Notes: generated by a model from the sequence alone, not told the origin. DNA of 55,045 nt from Elusimicrobiota bacterium (GCA_016196755.1 JACPXC010000012.1:1-55045); one strand, 5' to 3'; positions 1 to 9,009 are shown, counted from the first letter of the stretch. Translations and numbers: made by a program.

Positions 1-196
1 AGCCGAACAATGTCTACTAAAACAGACACGGCAACGGCTTGCCGACGGACCTGCGTCCAAGCAACGCAAATCGCACACAAGGGAGGTAACGGCCTAACGG
101 CTCATTGCTTCGGTAACATTCTTAACTGATTTGACAGGGGGGTGTGAGCAAGTTCACGCGGCGCGGCGCGTGGACATCTGGTATGTTTAGGGCGCC

Positions 197-1351
197 ATGA
201 AACTCCTGCTGGCCCTGGCCCTGGCCTTTCCCGCCCACGGAGCGACGATGAACGACGCCTTCGCCTTCGCGCTGCACGCCAAACTTCCAAAGGACGGCAA
301 TCTCTTCTACTCCCCGTACAGCCTCTCCTCGGCGCTGGCGATGGCCTGGGCCGGCGCCGGCGGCGAGACCGCGGCCGAGATGGCCAAGGTGTTGGGCTTC
401 ACTCAGGCCGCCGCCGAGGTGCACAAGGATTTCCAAGGGACCAACGAGGCGATCAACGCGGTGGGCAAGGCCGGGGTCGTGAAGCTCTCGGCGGCCAACT
501 CGCTCTGGGTCGAGAAGACGTTCGCGCTAAAGAAGGCCTTCACGGACCTCTGCGCCGGCGCCTACGGGGGCTCGGCCAACGGCGCCGATTTCAAACAGGC
601 CGCCGGGAAAGCGCGGTTGGCGATCAACGCTTGGGTGGAAGGGAAGACCGCCGGGCGCATCAAGGACCTTGTGCCCGAAGGCGGCGTCCATGCGCTCACG
701 CGTCTGGTCATCGCCAACGCGGTCTACTTCAAGGGCGACTGGGAGGACCCGTTCATGAACGAGTCCACCCAGCCCGCCTCGTTCACGAAGGCCGACGGCG
801 CCAAGGTGCAGGCCCAGTTCATGAACAAGACGAGTTGGCACCGCTTCGCCGAGCTGCCCGACGTCCAACTGCTCGAGCTGGCCTACAAGGCCGAGTCGGT
901 GTCGATGCTCATCGTCCTGCCCAAGAAGCGCGACGGCTTAAGAGACGTCGAGAAGCGCTTAAACGCCGCGGCGCTGGCCCGATGGACGGCGGCCCTGGAG
1001 GGCCGGAAGGTCCAGGTCGCCCTGCCCAAGTTCAAGCTCGAGCAGACCCTGTCCGCCGACAAGGCCCTGGCCGAGCTCGGCATGGCGCGCGCCTTCGACG
1101 CGGCCAAGGCCGACTTCTCCGGTATGAGCGAGGAGAAGGGGGTCTTCATCGGCGCGGTCCTCCACAAGGCCTTCGTGGCGGTCGACGAGAAGGGCACCGA
1201 GGCCGCGGCGGCCACCGCCGTCATGATGCCGGGCTCGGCCATGATGTCGGACCCGCCGCCGGTGTTCCGGGCCGACCATCCTTTCCTGTTCCTGATCCGC
1301 GGCCCCAAGGGCGTCCTGCTGTTCGTGGGGCGGCTGGCGGACCCGGCTTGA
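197..1351 (+). CDS. Secreted serpin (serine/cysteine protease inhibitor)
   Basis: A 384-residue protein with a Sec signal peptide (about residues 1-15) followed by a full-length serpin fold; family members are usually 350-400 residues. The reactive-centre loop is visible at residues 329-350. Its hinge E331-K-G-T-E-A-A-A-A-T340 has Gly at P15, Thr at P14 and Ala at P12-P9, the pattern of inhibitory serpins that insert the loop into sheet A. Counting from P17 = E331 puts P1-P1' near Ser347-Ala348, so an elastase- or subtilisin-like target is possible (inference). The C-terminal HPFLFLIR and GxVLFxGRL-type strands are also present. The ATG has no clear Shine-Dalgarno sequence; TATGTT at 182-187 lies 9 bases upstream. 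A secreted zincin-like protein follows two genes later, but no functional link is shown. Confidence 0.93.
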   Translation: MKLLLALALAFPAHGATMNDAFAFALHAKLPKDGNLFYSPYSLSSALAMAWAGAGGETAAEMAKVLGFTQAAAEVHKDFQGTNEAINAVGKAGVVKLSAANSLWVEKTFALKKAFTDLCAGAYGGSANGADFKQAAGKARLAINAWVEGKTAGRIKDLVPEGGVHALTRLVIANAVYFKGDWEDPFMNESTQPASFTKADGAKVQAQFMNKTSWHRFAELPDVQLLELAYKAESVSMLIVLPKKRDGLRDVEKRLNAAALARWTAALEGRKVQVALPKFKLEQTLSADKALAELGMARAFDAAKADFSGMSEEKGVFIGAVLHKAFVAVDEKGTEAAAATAVMMPGSAMMSDPPPVFRADHPFLFLIRGPKGVLLFVGRLADPA

Positions 1352-1371
1352 GTGTCCACGTGGACAGTCTT

Positions 1372-1821
1372 GTGGATATTTCGATCGCTCCTTTCCGGCC
1401 CGAGGACCAGGCCGAGGCCAAGAGCCTGGTCTTGGCCGGCTTGGTCGGGCACTGGGGCTGGCTCGACCCGACCAAGAACCCGGACTTGGAAGACATCGCC
1501 GCGGCCTACGCCGACGGCCTGTTCCTCGTCGCCCGCCAGGACGGCGCTCTCGTCGGCACCGGGGCCCTGTTGGCGCGCTCGACGGAGGTCGCCGAGCTCG
1601 TCCGGATGTCGGTGGCGGTCTCCCTGCGCCGCCGCGGCATCGGGCGGAGCATCCTCCATCGGCTCATCGTGGAGGCCGCGGCGCGCGGCTTTAAGCGCGT
1701 CGTCCTCGAGACCACGCAGACCTGGGACGAGGTCGTCGCGTTCTACCTCCGCAATGGCTTTCGTCTGACGCACCACGCCGGCGGGGACGCCCACTTCGCC
1801 TTCGACCTGGAGCCGGGGTGA
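1372..1821 (+). CDS. GNAT-family N-acetyltransferase
   Basis: A protein of about 149 residues with the GNAT core: an N-terminal strand (DISIAPFRPED), the acetyl-CoA pyrophosphate-binding segment R-R-R-G-I-G-R-S-I-L, and the C-terminal FYLRNGF motif typical of the family. It probably transfers an acetyl group from acetyl-CoA to an amine; the substrate cannot be read from sequence. The start is uncertain. No ATG is available, and GTG at 1372 gives the usual GNAT N terminus, while GTG at 1360 would add four residues. It follows the serpin by about 20 bases, and its stop overlaps the GTG start of the next gene by four bases (GTGA), so the three genes probably form one transcript. It is predicted to be cytoplasmic. 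Confidence 0.85.
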   Translation: MDISIAPFRPEDQAEAKSLVLAGLVGHWGWLDPTKNPDLEDIAAAYADGLFLVARQDGALVGTGALLARSTEVAELVRMSVAVSLRRRGIGRSILHRLIVEAAARGFKRVVLETTQTWDEVVAFYLRNGFRLTHHAGGDAHFAFDLEPG

Positions 1822-3323
1822 GGGCGGCGCTGGTCCTGGCCGCGGCTTTGTGGCCCGCCGCCGCCGGGGCTCAGCCGCTGCCTCCCACCATCATGGTGGC
1901 GCCGGCGTACTCGACGGGACCGCTCGACTGGGGTGCGTTGGGGGCCGACACGGGGACGCGGGTCCTCCTGCTCGGGAGTCCTTACACCTGTCCCGAGCTG
2001 GACTTGGCCCTGGCGCTCCACGCCGCCGAACTGGCGCGTGCCGGCATCACCCATTATTGGGTCCCGCCCGGCTGGGTCGGGTCGGGCGAGGACCAGGCGG
2101 GCCGTTCCGGGAGGGTCGCCTTCTCCTTGTATTCCCGGTTTCAAGCCGCTTTGGAAGCGGCTGGGGTCGCGGCCCTGGAAGTGGGCTACGATGACGGGGT
2201 CCCAAGCCCGGATTTCCCCGTCGCCCTGAGCTTGCCTCCCGATCCGCCGGGCCGGCGGACCGTGCGCTACCTTTTCAAGCCTCCGGGTGGAGCCTGCTTG
2301 AGCTCCGAATTCGAATGGGCCGCGCGCGCGGTGACAGGCTTCTTGGCGGAGGACGCGTCCGCCCGCCTCCTGCTGGTCGACTCGCCCCAGCGGCGCTCGG
2401 GCTTCAGTCTGGAGCAGCCGCTGGCTTGGCTCGGAACGCCCGTGCGCTCGCTGCTGCTGGTCGACGACCTGGGCTTCCTCGAAGGGCTCGAGGTCCCACG
2501 ACCCATCGGCCCTGGACTCTATCGGCCGCTAGGCAGGCCCGGCGACCCGCGGACCGAGATCGTCGTCCTGCCCGAGCTGCAGGGACGAGCCTGCCTCAAG
2601 GAGCATCGGCCTGAGCCGCGCCGCGCTCCCGAGGCCTGGGGCTGTGAGGAGCGGCCCCAGCTCTTCGACCGGCTCCTGCGGCTTTCGGAGCCGGTCCTCG
2701 CGGACCCGAAGGCCGCCGCCGAGTTGACGCACGCGCGCGGCGCGCTCGATAGGCTCGGGCCGCGGCGCCGGCTCTGCGTCTGCGAGTTTCTCGCGGGAGG
2801 GGGCCACGGCTGGAACCCGGCTTCCGGCAGCGCGGACAGCTCGGGACGCATCAGCCTCTCCAGTGATTCCGTCCGCGACCTTGCTCTCACCCTCAAGACT
2901 TTTTGGCATGAGGCCCAGCACGTCTACGACCACGAGGCGGTCGGAGCGGGGACTTATTCGATCGAGTGGGAGGAGCGCGCCTGGAGGGCGTCGTGCGCCT
3001 TCCTCGAGGGCTCCGTCCGGCTCGGCACGGAGGGCGCGGACCGCGTCCTCGGCGAGGAGTGCGGCAAGGCTTTCATCGAGCGCGCCAAGTCTTGGTGCGA
3101 AGTGCCCACGGCGGCGCAGGCGGCGCTCGCCGCCGCCGGCGACGCCGGTCCGCTGGCGGCAACGCGCTGCCGCGAGCTGGAGCGGGCGCGCCGGGGGAAC
3201 CCGCTGAGCCTCGAGGGATTCGAGCCGCGCTGGTCCGCGCGGGAATGCGCCCAACAGGCGCGCGTGGCCGGCGCGGAGAAAGGTGCCCGGAGCCGGCCGG
3301 TCTGCGGCGTCTGGGGCGAGTAA
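1818..3323 (+). CDS. Secreted protein with HExxH zincin-like motif
   Basis: A 501-residue protein starting at a GTG that overlaps the preceding stop. Residues 1-18 form a signal peptide ending A-G-A-Q. I do not recognise the family over most of its length. The C-terminal third contains F-W-H-E-A-Q-H-V-Y-D-H-E, with H364-E365-x-x-H368 matching the zinc-protease HExxH motif. Acidic residues in Y-S-I-E-W-E-E about 15 positions later could supply a third zinc ligand of the gluzincin type. Several cysteines (for example C-V-C-E and in the C-terminal quarter) suggest disulfides and an extracytoplasmic location. Protease activity is inferred from the motif only; an inactive or structural role remains possible. 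Confidence 0.7.
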   Translation: MRAALVLAAALWPAAAGAQPLPPTIMVAPAYSTGPLDWGALGADTGTRVLLLGSPYTCPELDLALALHAAELARAGITHYWVPPGWVGSGEDQAGRSGRVAFSLYSRFQAALEAAGVAALEVGYDDGVPSPDFPVALSLPPDPPGRRTVRYLFKPPGGACLSSEFEWAARAVTGFLAEDASARLLLVDSPQRRSGFSLEQPLAWLGTPVRSLLLVDDLGFLEGLEVPRPIGPGLYRPLGRPGDPRTEIVVLPELQGRACLKEHRPEPRRAPEAWGCEERPQLFDRLLRLSEPVLADPKAAAELTHARGALDRLGPRRRLCVCEFLAGGGHGWNPASGSADSSGRISLSSDSVRDLALTLKTFWHEAQHVYDHEAVGAGTYSIEWEERAWRASCAFLEGSVRLGTEGADRVLGEECGKAFIERAKSWCEVPTAAQAALAAAGDAGPLAATRCRELERARRGNPLSLEGFEPRWSARECAQQARVAGAEKGARSRPVCGVWGE

Positions 3324-3415
3324 GGCGCCCCCTGTCCTTCGGGGCCGGACCCGATAGGCCCGACGCCGCCCCTCGTCTGGGACGAAGGCCCCTCTCGCCC
3401 CCGACGGGCCTCCCC

Positions 3416-3421
3416 TACAAT
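3416..3421 (+). promoter_or_regulatory. -10 element (TACAAT) for the 3428 gene
   Basis: TACAAT ends six bases before the ATG at 3428, so transcription would begin at or next to the start codon (leaderless). No good -35 box is seen. Confidence 0.5.
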
Positions 3422-3427
3422 GGGGGC

Positions 3428-3880
3428 ATGACCAGAAAAGCCGTCCTATCTCTGGCCGCCCTGCTCTGCGCCGCCCCGGCCTTCGCCCAGGTCCTGACCA
3501 CTTTAGGCGCCGCCTCGGAGGCCTCCCGCGCCGCCGCCCTGCAGGCCGACCCCGGGGCCGCCAAGCGCGGCGCCGGGGACGCCTTCGACGAGTCCAACGG
3601 CTCGGTCAGCCCGCCGCCCGTCCTCGTCCCGGTCAAGAGCGAGCGCCCGGTGTCGGCCGACCTCATCGTCGGCACCCCCGGCAAGCGCCTGCTCCGCGAG
3701 CCCAAGAACCCTTTGACCTCCGACGACAAGGCCAAGCCCCAGAAGAGCGGCAACGGCGCCTGGTGGGGCCTGGGGGGCGCGGCGGCGGGCGCCGGCATAG
3801 GATTTCTGGTCGGCGGGCCGATCGGAGCCGTCATCGGGGCCGTGGCTTTGGGCCTGCTGGGCTTCCTTTTCGGCCCGTAA
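3428..3880 (+). CDS. Small secreted protein with C-terminal glycine-zipper hairpin
   Basis: A 150-residue protein. Residues 1-20 form a signal peptide with junction A-F-A-Q-V, the same junction as the lipid-operon proteins in this window. The middle (about 22-110) is polar and low-complexity. Residues about 115-150 form a glycine-rich hydrophobic hairpin (G-x-x-x-G spacing, G-G-P-I-G-A-V-I-G-A). Glycine-zipper segments usually pack within or across membranes, so this is probably an envelope-anchored protein. The gene at 38363 has the same plan: leader, polar linker, C-terminal zipper containing G-G-P-I-G. No family assignment is made. The ATG is chosen because the leader starts there and TACAAT lies just upstream. 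Confidence 0.75.
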   Translation: MTRKAVLSLAALLCAAPAFAQVLTTLGAASEASRAAALQADPGAAKRGAGDAFDESNGSVSPPPVLVPVKSERPVSADLIVGTPGKRLLREPKNPLTSDDKAKPQKSGNGAWWGLGGAAAGAGIGFLVGGPIGAVIGAVALGLLGFLFGP

Positions 3881-3886
3881 ATACGC

Positions 3887-3926
3887 GGGGCGCGAGTTGA
3901 TGGTCTCGAAGGACCACTCGCGCCCC
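3887..3926. other. Long intergenic hairpin
   Basis: A perfect 10-bp inverted repeat (GGGGCGCGAG at 3887-3896, CTCGCGCCCC at 3917-3926) encloses a second 5-bp stem (TGGTC/GACCA). It starts 7 bases after the stop of the 3428 gene and lacks a T tract, so it is better described as a 3' stabilising hairpin than a canonical terminator. Confidence 0.5.
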
Positions 3927-4043
3927 AGATTGGCCGCCGTCTCTACGCCCCCTGACGGCGGGTTGCGAACCCCGGCGGTATTTCCAGGGTAGCCCCGGCC
4001 GATAGATTCCGCAAGGCCCAAAAAGGGCCTAGCCGTTTTTGGC

Positions 4044-4049
4044 TATACT
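4044..4049 (+). promoter_or_regulatory. -10 element (TATACT) for the 4076 gene
   Basis: TATACT lies 26 bases upstream of the ATG at 4076, followed by a purine-rich Shine-Dalgarno-like GGGAGAGG at about 4062-4069. Just before it are two small hairpins (GGCCC/GGGCC and TAGCC/GGCTA). Confidence 0.45.
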
Positions 4050-4075
4050 GTCCTTCCCGCCGGGAGAGGTCCTCC

Positions 4076-4486
4076 ATGAGCCGTGCCGTATTCATCGCCT
4101 TAGCCGCCGTGTTGTCCGCCCTGGTCCCGTTCCTGATGGCCCAAGACGCGCCGCTGCCGTCGGCCTCCACTCCTGAGGCTTCCGTGGGCGTCGAGAAGCC
4201 GGCGCCGCGGCTGGCGCCGCCGGCCGCCCCGGCCCATGCCCGCCGCAACCTCGATTCCCCGACCGAGCTGGCCCGCGATTTGGCCGAGGTCGTCGCCTAC
4301 CTCGACGCCGGCCAGGCTTTCTTCCGGGCCTACCAGAAGGGCAGCCACACCGTCGAGGAGAACCGCCAATTTCTGGCCTTCCTCGAGACCTACGAGAAGG
4401 AGTACGCCGTGGCGCGCAAGGAAGTCGACGCGCTGCGCAAGTGGATCATCGAGCGCGGCACGCTCGACGAGGCCGCGAAGCCCTAG
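4076..4486 (+). CDS. Small secreted or periplasmic helical protein, unknown function
   Basis: A 136-residue protein with a signal peptide (residues 1-22, ending L-M-A-Q-D), a proline/alanine-rich spacer (about 25-55), and a charged C-terminal half predicted to be helical (about 60-130: E-L-A-R-D-L-A-E-V-V-A-Y-L, then T-V-E-E-N-R-Q-F-L-A-F-L-E). I do not recognise a family. It overlaps the convergent mutL stop tail-to-tail by four bases, so it is not part of the repair operon. A Shine-Dalgarno-like GGGAGAGG precedes the ATG. Confidence 0.7.
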   Translation: MSRAVFIALAAVLSALVPFLMAQDAPLPSASTPEASVGVEKPAPRLAPPAAPAHARRNLDSPTELARDLAEVVAYLDAGQAFFRAYQKGSHTVEENRQFLAFLETYEKEYAVARKEVDALRKWIIERGTLDEAAKP

Positions 4487-6228
4487 AGCGGGACCGCACC
4501 CGGCCGCCTGAAGCGCCGGGCCAGCTCTTCGCGGTCGAGGGCCACCATCGAGGGCCGCCCGTGCGGGCAGGCCGTGGCGTCCTTGCAGGCGCGCAGCGAC
4601 TCGAGCAGGGCCAGAGCCTCGCGCTCCGACAGAGGGTCGTGCGCCTTCACCGCCGCCTTGCAGGCTATGGTGGCCGTGGCGTCGTAGCGCGCATCGGCCG
4701 CCGCGGCCCCGGGGGCGGTCAGCCCGTCCAAGGCCCGGTGCACCGCGTCCTCGACCTGGCCGGCCTTGGCGAACACCGCCGGCACCGTCGAGACGCGCAA
4801 GGTGGTCTTGCCGAAGACCGCCACCTCGAAGCCGGCCCGGGCCAGGCGTTCCTTGCGGGCCAATGCGGCGGCCACGGCCGAGGCCGGCAGGACTACGGGC
4901 AGCGGCAGCATCAGGCGCTGGACCGCCACGCTCCCCGACTCGATCTCGGCCATATATTTCTCGAAGAGCACGCGCTCTTGGGCGGCGTGCTGGTCGACCA
5001 TGAGCAGGCCGCCGGAGGCCTCAAAGAGCAGATAGGCGCGCTCGATCTGGCCGAGGTAGCGGGCGCCCTCGTCGAACCACGGGCGCTGAGGACGGGGCTC
5101 GGGGCGGGAGATCGGCAGCTCCCTGGTCCGCGGGGCTTCCGCCGTGCGGCTCTCGGTCGGCGCCGGATAGGCGTAAGCCGGCGCGGGCGACGGCTGAGGG
5201 GCCTTGCCGAAGGTGAGGGTCGGGATGCCCTTGGCGGCCAGCAGGGCCTTCGAGACCGCGCGGGTCACCGTGTCGAACACCAGCGACTCCTCGCGGAAGC
5301 GCACCTCGCGCTTGGTCGGGTGGACGTTGACGTCCAAGAGCTCGGGCGGGGCCTCGAGCAGGACGACGGCCGCGGGATGGCGGGTGCCGTGCCGGAACGG
5401 CTCGTAGGCGCGGTAAAGGGCCTGCTGGACCGAGCGGCTGGCCACCGGGCGGCGGTTGACCAGGACGAACTGGAGGGCGCGCGAACCCACCAGGGCGTCG
5501 GGCGGGGAGACCAGGGCGCGCACCGTCAGGGAGGGGGTCTTGGCCTCGGCCCAGATGAGGGCGGCGGCCTTGTCCGTGCCCAGGACCTCGGCGGCGCGGC
5601 GCTTGAGGGCGTCCGGTCCGGCGGCGGGCTCGAAGCGCAGGCTCTCGCGACCCTCGGACTTGAGCGTGAAGCGCACGCCGGGGTTGGCCAGCGCGGCCTC
5701 CTCGACGACGCGCGCCAGCGCGCCGCGCTCGGAGGCGTCGGACTTGAGGAACTTGAGCCGCGCGGGGGTGTTGTAGAAGAGCTCGCGGACTTCGATGACG
5801 GTGCCCTTCACCGGGGCGGCGGCGGCATCCTTGGCCAGCTTGCCGCCGGCCATCGAGACGGCGCGGCCGGCCTTGGCGGCCTGCAGGGCGCTGGTCAGTA
5901 TGACCTTCGACACCGCGGCCACCGCGTAGAGCGCTTCGCCGCGGAAGCCGAAGCTGGCCAGACACTCGAGGTCCTCCAAGGCCCGGATCTTGCTCGTGGC
6001 GTGGCGCTCGAAGGCGGCCCGGCAGTCGGCGGCGTCCATCCCGCAGCCGTCGTCGGAGACCCGCAGGAGCTTCCGGCCGGCGCCCTCGGACTCGACGGCG
6101 ATGCGGGTCGCGCCGGCGTCGAGCGCGTTCTCGATGAGCTCCTTGAGGACCGAGGCGGGGCGCTCGACGACCTCGCCGGCCGCGATGCGGCTGGCCACGC
6201 CGGCCTCTAGGACGCGGACGGCACCCAT
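4483..6228 (-). CDS. mutL: DNA mismatch repair protein MutL
   Basis: A 581-residue MutL with an N-terminal GHKL ATPase: E30-L-I-E-N-A-L-D-A-G (motif I), D59-D-G-C-G-M-D (motif II) and the G-F-R-G-E-A-L motif. A Pro-rich linker leads to the C-terminal dimerisation/endonuclease domain. That domain carries D412-Q-H-A-A-Q-E-R-V-L-F-E (the DQHA(x)2E(x)4E metal-binding motif), A-C-K-A-A-V-K-A, and C-P-H-G-R-P near the end. It should therefore be a nicking MutL, as in bacteria without MutH, acting with MutS on mismatched duplexes. The ATG shares one base with the mutS stop (TGATG), so the two are translationally coupled. I chose this start because the family N terminus begins here. Confidence 0.97.
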   Translation of the reverse strand: MGAVRVLEAGVASRIAAGEVVERPASVLKELIENALDAGATRIAVESEGAGRKLLRVSDDGCGMDAADCRAAFERHATSKIRALEDLECLASFGFRGEALYAVAAVSKVILTSALQAAKAGRAVSMAGGKLAKDAAAAPVKGTVIEVRELFYNTPARLKFLKSDASERGALARVVEEAALANPGVRFTLKSEGRESLRFEPAAGPDALKRRAAEVLGTDKAAALIWAEAKTPSLTVRALVSPPDALVGSRALQFVLVNRRPVASRSVQQALYRAYEPFRHGTRHPAAVVLLEAPPELLDVNVHPTKREVRFREESLVFDTVTRAVSKALLAAKGIPTLTFGKAPQPSPAPAYAYPAPTESRTAEAPRTRELPISRPEPRPQRPWFDEGARYLGQIERAYLLFEASGGLLMVDQHAAQERVLFEKYMAEIESGSVAVQRLMLPLPVVLPASAVAAALARKERLARAGFEVAVFGKTTLRVSTVPAVFAKAGQVEDAVHRALDGLTAPGAAAADARYDATATIACKAAVKAHDPLSEREALALLESLRACKDATACPHGRPSMVALDREELARRFRRPGAVPL

Positions 6229-8843
6229 CAGAGCTTCTTCTTGAGCTCGGCCAGCAGGGTCAGGGCCTCGAGCGGGGTGAGGTCCGACGGGTCGGCCAGG
6301 CGCAGGGCGTGGAGGACGGGGTGCTCCTCGAACATGGGCAGGGAGGGCTGGGAGTCCGTGTCGGAGCGCGCCGGGGCCGGGGCGGTGCGGGCCTCGTTCT
6401 CGAGGCCGTGGAGGATCTCGCGGGCCCGGGCCAGGCAGGCGGGCGGCAGGCCGGCCAGCTCGGCCACGTGGATGCCGAAGGAGCGGTCGGCCGGGCCGGC
6501 CGAGATCTTGTGGAGGAACACGACCTCGGTGCGCCCCTCGGCGTTGGTCCACTCGCGGGCCTCGACCGAGGCATTCTTGACGCCGGGCAGGAGCGCCGCC
6601 AGCTCGGTGAGCTCGAAGTAGTGGGTGGCAAACAGCAGGCGCGGGCCGCGCGGGCCCTTCTCGTCCTTGTCCTCTCGGACGGCCTGGCGGTTTAAGTGCT
6701 CGAGCACCGCCCAGGCGATCGAGATGCCGTCATAGGTGGAGGTGCCGCGGCCGACCTCGTCGAGCAGGATGAGGCTGCGCAGGGTCGCCGAGCGCAGGAT
6801 GTGCGAGGTCTCGCGCATCTCGACCATGAAGGTCGACTCGCCCTTGGAGAGTTGGTCGCGCGAGCCGATCCGGGTGAGGATACGGTCGACGACGCCGATC
6901 CGGGCCGACTTGGCCGGGACGAAACTGCCCATCTGAGCCATGAGGGCGATGAGCGCGGTCTGGCGCAGGAAGACCGACTTGCCGCCCATATTGGGGCCGG
7001 TGATGACCAAGGACTGGGTCTCGCGGCCGTCGAGCTCGCAGGAGTTGGGCACGAAGGAGCCCGCCGGCAGGATCGCCTCGGCGATGGGGTGGCGGCCGTC
7101 GACGATGACGAGCTCGTGGGAGAGGTCGAGGACGGGCTTGGCGTAGTCGTTGCGCGCGGCGGCCTCGGCCAAAGACTGCAGGGCGTCGAGCTCGGCGGCC
7201 AGCGCGGCGAAGCGCCGCACCTGGGCGTCGGCGGCCAGGACGGCGGCGCGCAGGGCCTCGAAGAGCTCGAGCTCGCGCTTGAGGAACTTGTCCTCGGCGC
7301 CCAGGAGCTTGGTCTCGAGCTCCTTGAGCTCGGGGGTGATGTAGCGCTCGGCGTTGGTCAGGGTCTGCTTGCGGGTCCAGCGCGCCGGGGCCTTGGCCGA
7401 GTTGGCCTTGGAGACCTCGAGGTAGTAGCCGAACACCGAGTTGTAGCCGACCTTGAGCGCCACGCCGCTCTCGCGCTTCTCGCGCTCCTCGAGCTCGGCG
7501 AGCAGGGAGTTGCCGTCGGTGCGCACGCGCCGGAGCTCGTCGAGCGCGGCGTCGTGCCCGGGCCGGATGAGGCCGCCGTCGGAGAGCTTGGCCGGCGGGG
7601 CGTCGGCCAGGGCGTCGGCCAGGAGCGCGTGCAGGGTCTTGAGGGCGGGGGCGACGTCGGCGAGGTCCGTAGCTATGCCGGACAAGGCCGCGGCGGAGAC
7701 GCCGCCGCCCAGCCAATCTTCGAGCGAGGCGCGCGCGCCCAGGGCGGCGCGCAGGGCCGTGAGGTCGCGGGGCATGGCCGAGCGCGTGCCCATGCGGTTG
7801 ACGACCCGCTCGAGGTCCGACATCCCTTCCAGGATCTGGTGTAGGCGCGAGCGCTCCAGGGGCTTCTCGACGAGCTCGGCCACGGCGTTGGCGCGGCGCT
7901 CGACGGCGGGGAGCTTGGCCAAGGGGTTCAGGATCCACTGGCGCAGGCGGCGGCTGCCCATCGGGGTGGCGGTGTGGTCGAGCACGCCCCAGAGGGTGTG
8001 GGCCCGGCCGCCGGCGTCGGACTCGACGAGCTCGAGGGTGCGGATCGCGGCGTCGTCGAGCTGGAGCGCGTCCTGCGACTCGCGCAGGGTCGGGGCCGGG
8101 AGGTCCTGGAGATGGGCCTGGGTGGCGGCGACGTAGCTGCGCGCGGTCAGCGCGGCCTTGAGCGCCAGCGGGCGGTTGCGCCAGACGGACTTGTTGTCCC
8201 AATGCGCGGGGGCGGCGGACTCGGAGGCGGTGCGCTTCCAGTCCGAGACCGCGGCGCCGGGGCCCAGCAGGGCCTTGAGCCGCAGCTCGCCCTCGGCGGC
8301 GGCGGGGGCTAAGACCTCGGCGGGGCGCAGGCGGGCGAGGAGGGCCTTGAGCCCCTCGCGGCCGTGGTCGCTCATGGCCTGCTCGGCCCAGAACTCGCCG
8401 GTGGAGACCTCGACGACGGCCAGGCCCCAGCCCACGCTGTCGAGCTCGACGGCGGCCAGGTAGTTGGCCGAACGCGCGTCGAGCAGCTCGTCCTCGACGA
8501 CGGTCCCCGGGGTCATGACCCGGGTGACCTCGCGGCGCACGATGCCCTTGGCGGCGGCGGGGTCCTCCATCTGGTCGGCGATGGCGATCTTGTGGCCCTG
8601 GCGCAGGAGCTTCCCCATGTAGTGCGAGGAGGCGTGGTAGGGGATGCCGCACATCGGCAGGCCCTGGCGCTGGGTGAGGACGACGCCTAGGAGCGGGGCG
8701 GCGAGCTTCGCGTCGTCGCCGAAGAGCTCGTAGAAATCGCCCAGGCGGAAGAAGAGGATGGCCTGCGGATGGGCGGCTTTTAGGGCGCGGTACTGCTTGA
8801 GGAGAGGGGTGTCCTCGGCGCCCCGCTTGTCGACGGCGGGCAT
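6228..8843 (-). CDS. mutS: DNA mismatch repair protein MutS
   Basis: An 871-residue MutS1. The mismatch-reading motif is F37-Y38-E39 in G-D-F-Y-E-L-F, followed by the connector, lever and clamp domains. The ATPase has Walker A T-G-P-N-M-G-G-K622-S, Walker B (L-I-L-L-D-E-V-G-R-G-T-S-T) and the F-A-T-H-Y-F-E-L motif. It binds mispairs and small loops and recruits MutL, encoded directly downstream. I place the start at the ATG at 8843 rather than at upstream in-frame codons, because the family begins here and a TACAAT -10 box sits 7 bases before it. That predicts a leaderless mRNA. Confidence 0.97.
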   Translation of the reverse strand: MPAVDKRGAEDTPLLKQYRALKAAHPQAILFFRLGDFYELFGDDAKLAAPLLGVVLTQRQGLPMCGIPYHASSHYMGKLLRQGHKIAIADQMEDPAAAKGIVRREVTRVMTPGTVVEDELLDARSANYLAAVELDSVGWGLAVVEVSTGEFWAEQAMSDHGREGLKALLARLRPAEVLAPAAAEGELRLKALLGPGAAVSDWKRTASESAAPAHWDNKSVWRNRPLALKAALTARSYVAATQAHLQDLPAPTLRESQDALQLDDAAIRTLELVESDAGGRAHTLWGVLDHTATPMGSRRLRQWILNPLAKLPAVERRANAVAELVEKPLERSRLHQILEGMSDLERVVNRMGTRSAMPRDLTALRAALGARASLEDWLGGGVSAAALSGIATDLADVAPALKTLHALLADALADAPPAKLSDGGLIRPGHDAALDELRRVRTDGNSLLAELEEREKRESGVALKVGYNSVFGYYLEVSKANSAKAPARWTRKQTLTNAERYITPELKELETKLLGAEDKFLKRELELFEALRAAVLAADAQVRRFAALAAELDALQSLAEAAARNDYAKPVLDLSHELVIVDGRHPIAEAILPAGSFVPNSCELDGRETQSLVITGPNMGGKSVFLRQTALIALMAQMGSFVPAKSARIGVVDRILTRIGSRDQLSKGESTFMVEMRETSHILRSATLRSLILLDEVGRGTSTYDGISIAWAVLEHLNRQAVREDKDEKGPRGPRLLFATHYFELTELAALLPGVKNASVEAREWTNAEGRTEVVFLHKISAGPADRSFGIHVAELAGLPPACLARAREILHGLENEARTAPAPARSDTDSQPSLPMFEEHPVLHALRLADPSDLTPLEALTLLAELKKKL

Positions 8844-8850
8844 GAGGGAG

Positions 8851-8856
8851 ATTGTA
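8851..8856 (-). promoter_or_regulatory. -10 element (TACAAT) for mutS-mutL
   Basis: Read on the minus strand, GATACAAT ends 7 bases before the mutS ATG with no Shine-Dalgarno sequence between them, consistent with a leaderless transcript. Confidence 0.55.
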
Positions 8857-9009
8857 TCAAAGCGGGGCTGGCCCGGCGATGATCTGTCCGAGCTCGGCGC
8901 CGGAGGTGCCGAGGGCCAAGTGGGGAGCGAAGGCGCATATCGGGCCGTGTAGTCCTTCGTCCCCGTCGAGATGCCCCTAAGGCCCAAGAGATGGATGGGG
9001 GGAGGCCGC

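Noticed and set aside
131-136. TTGACA as a -35 box for the serpin
   Set aside because: No -10 hexamer lies 16-18 bases downstream; the TATGTT at 182-187 is too far away to pair with it.
631-1371. N-terminal extension of the GNAT gene back into the serpin
   Set aside because: The translated extension is Arg/Gly-rich shadow of the serpin frame; the GNAT fold begins near 1372.
3887-3926. Canonical rho-independent terminator after the 3428 gene
   Set aside because: The stem is strong but no T tract follows; listed only as a hairpin.
6730-8652. Long open frame of 640 codons antisense/alternate to mutS, and similar frames over most genes
   Set aside because: Arg/Pro/Ala/Gly-rich translations without motifs, typical of GC-rich shadow frames over well-supported genes.
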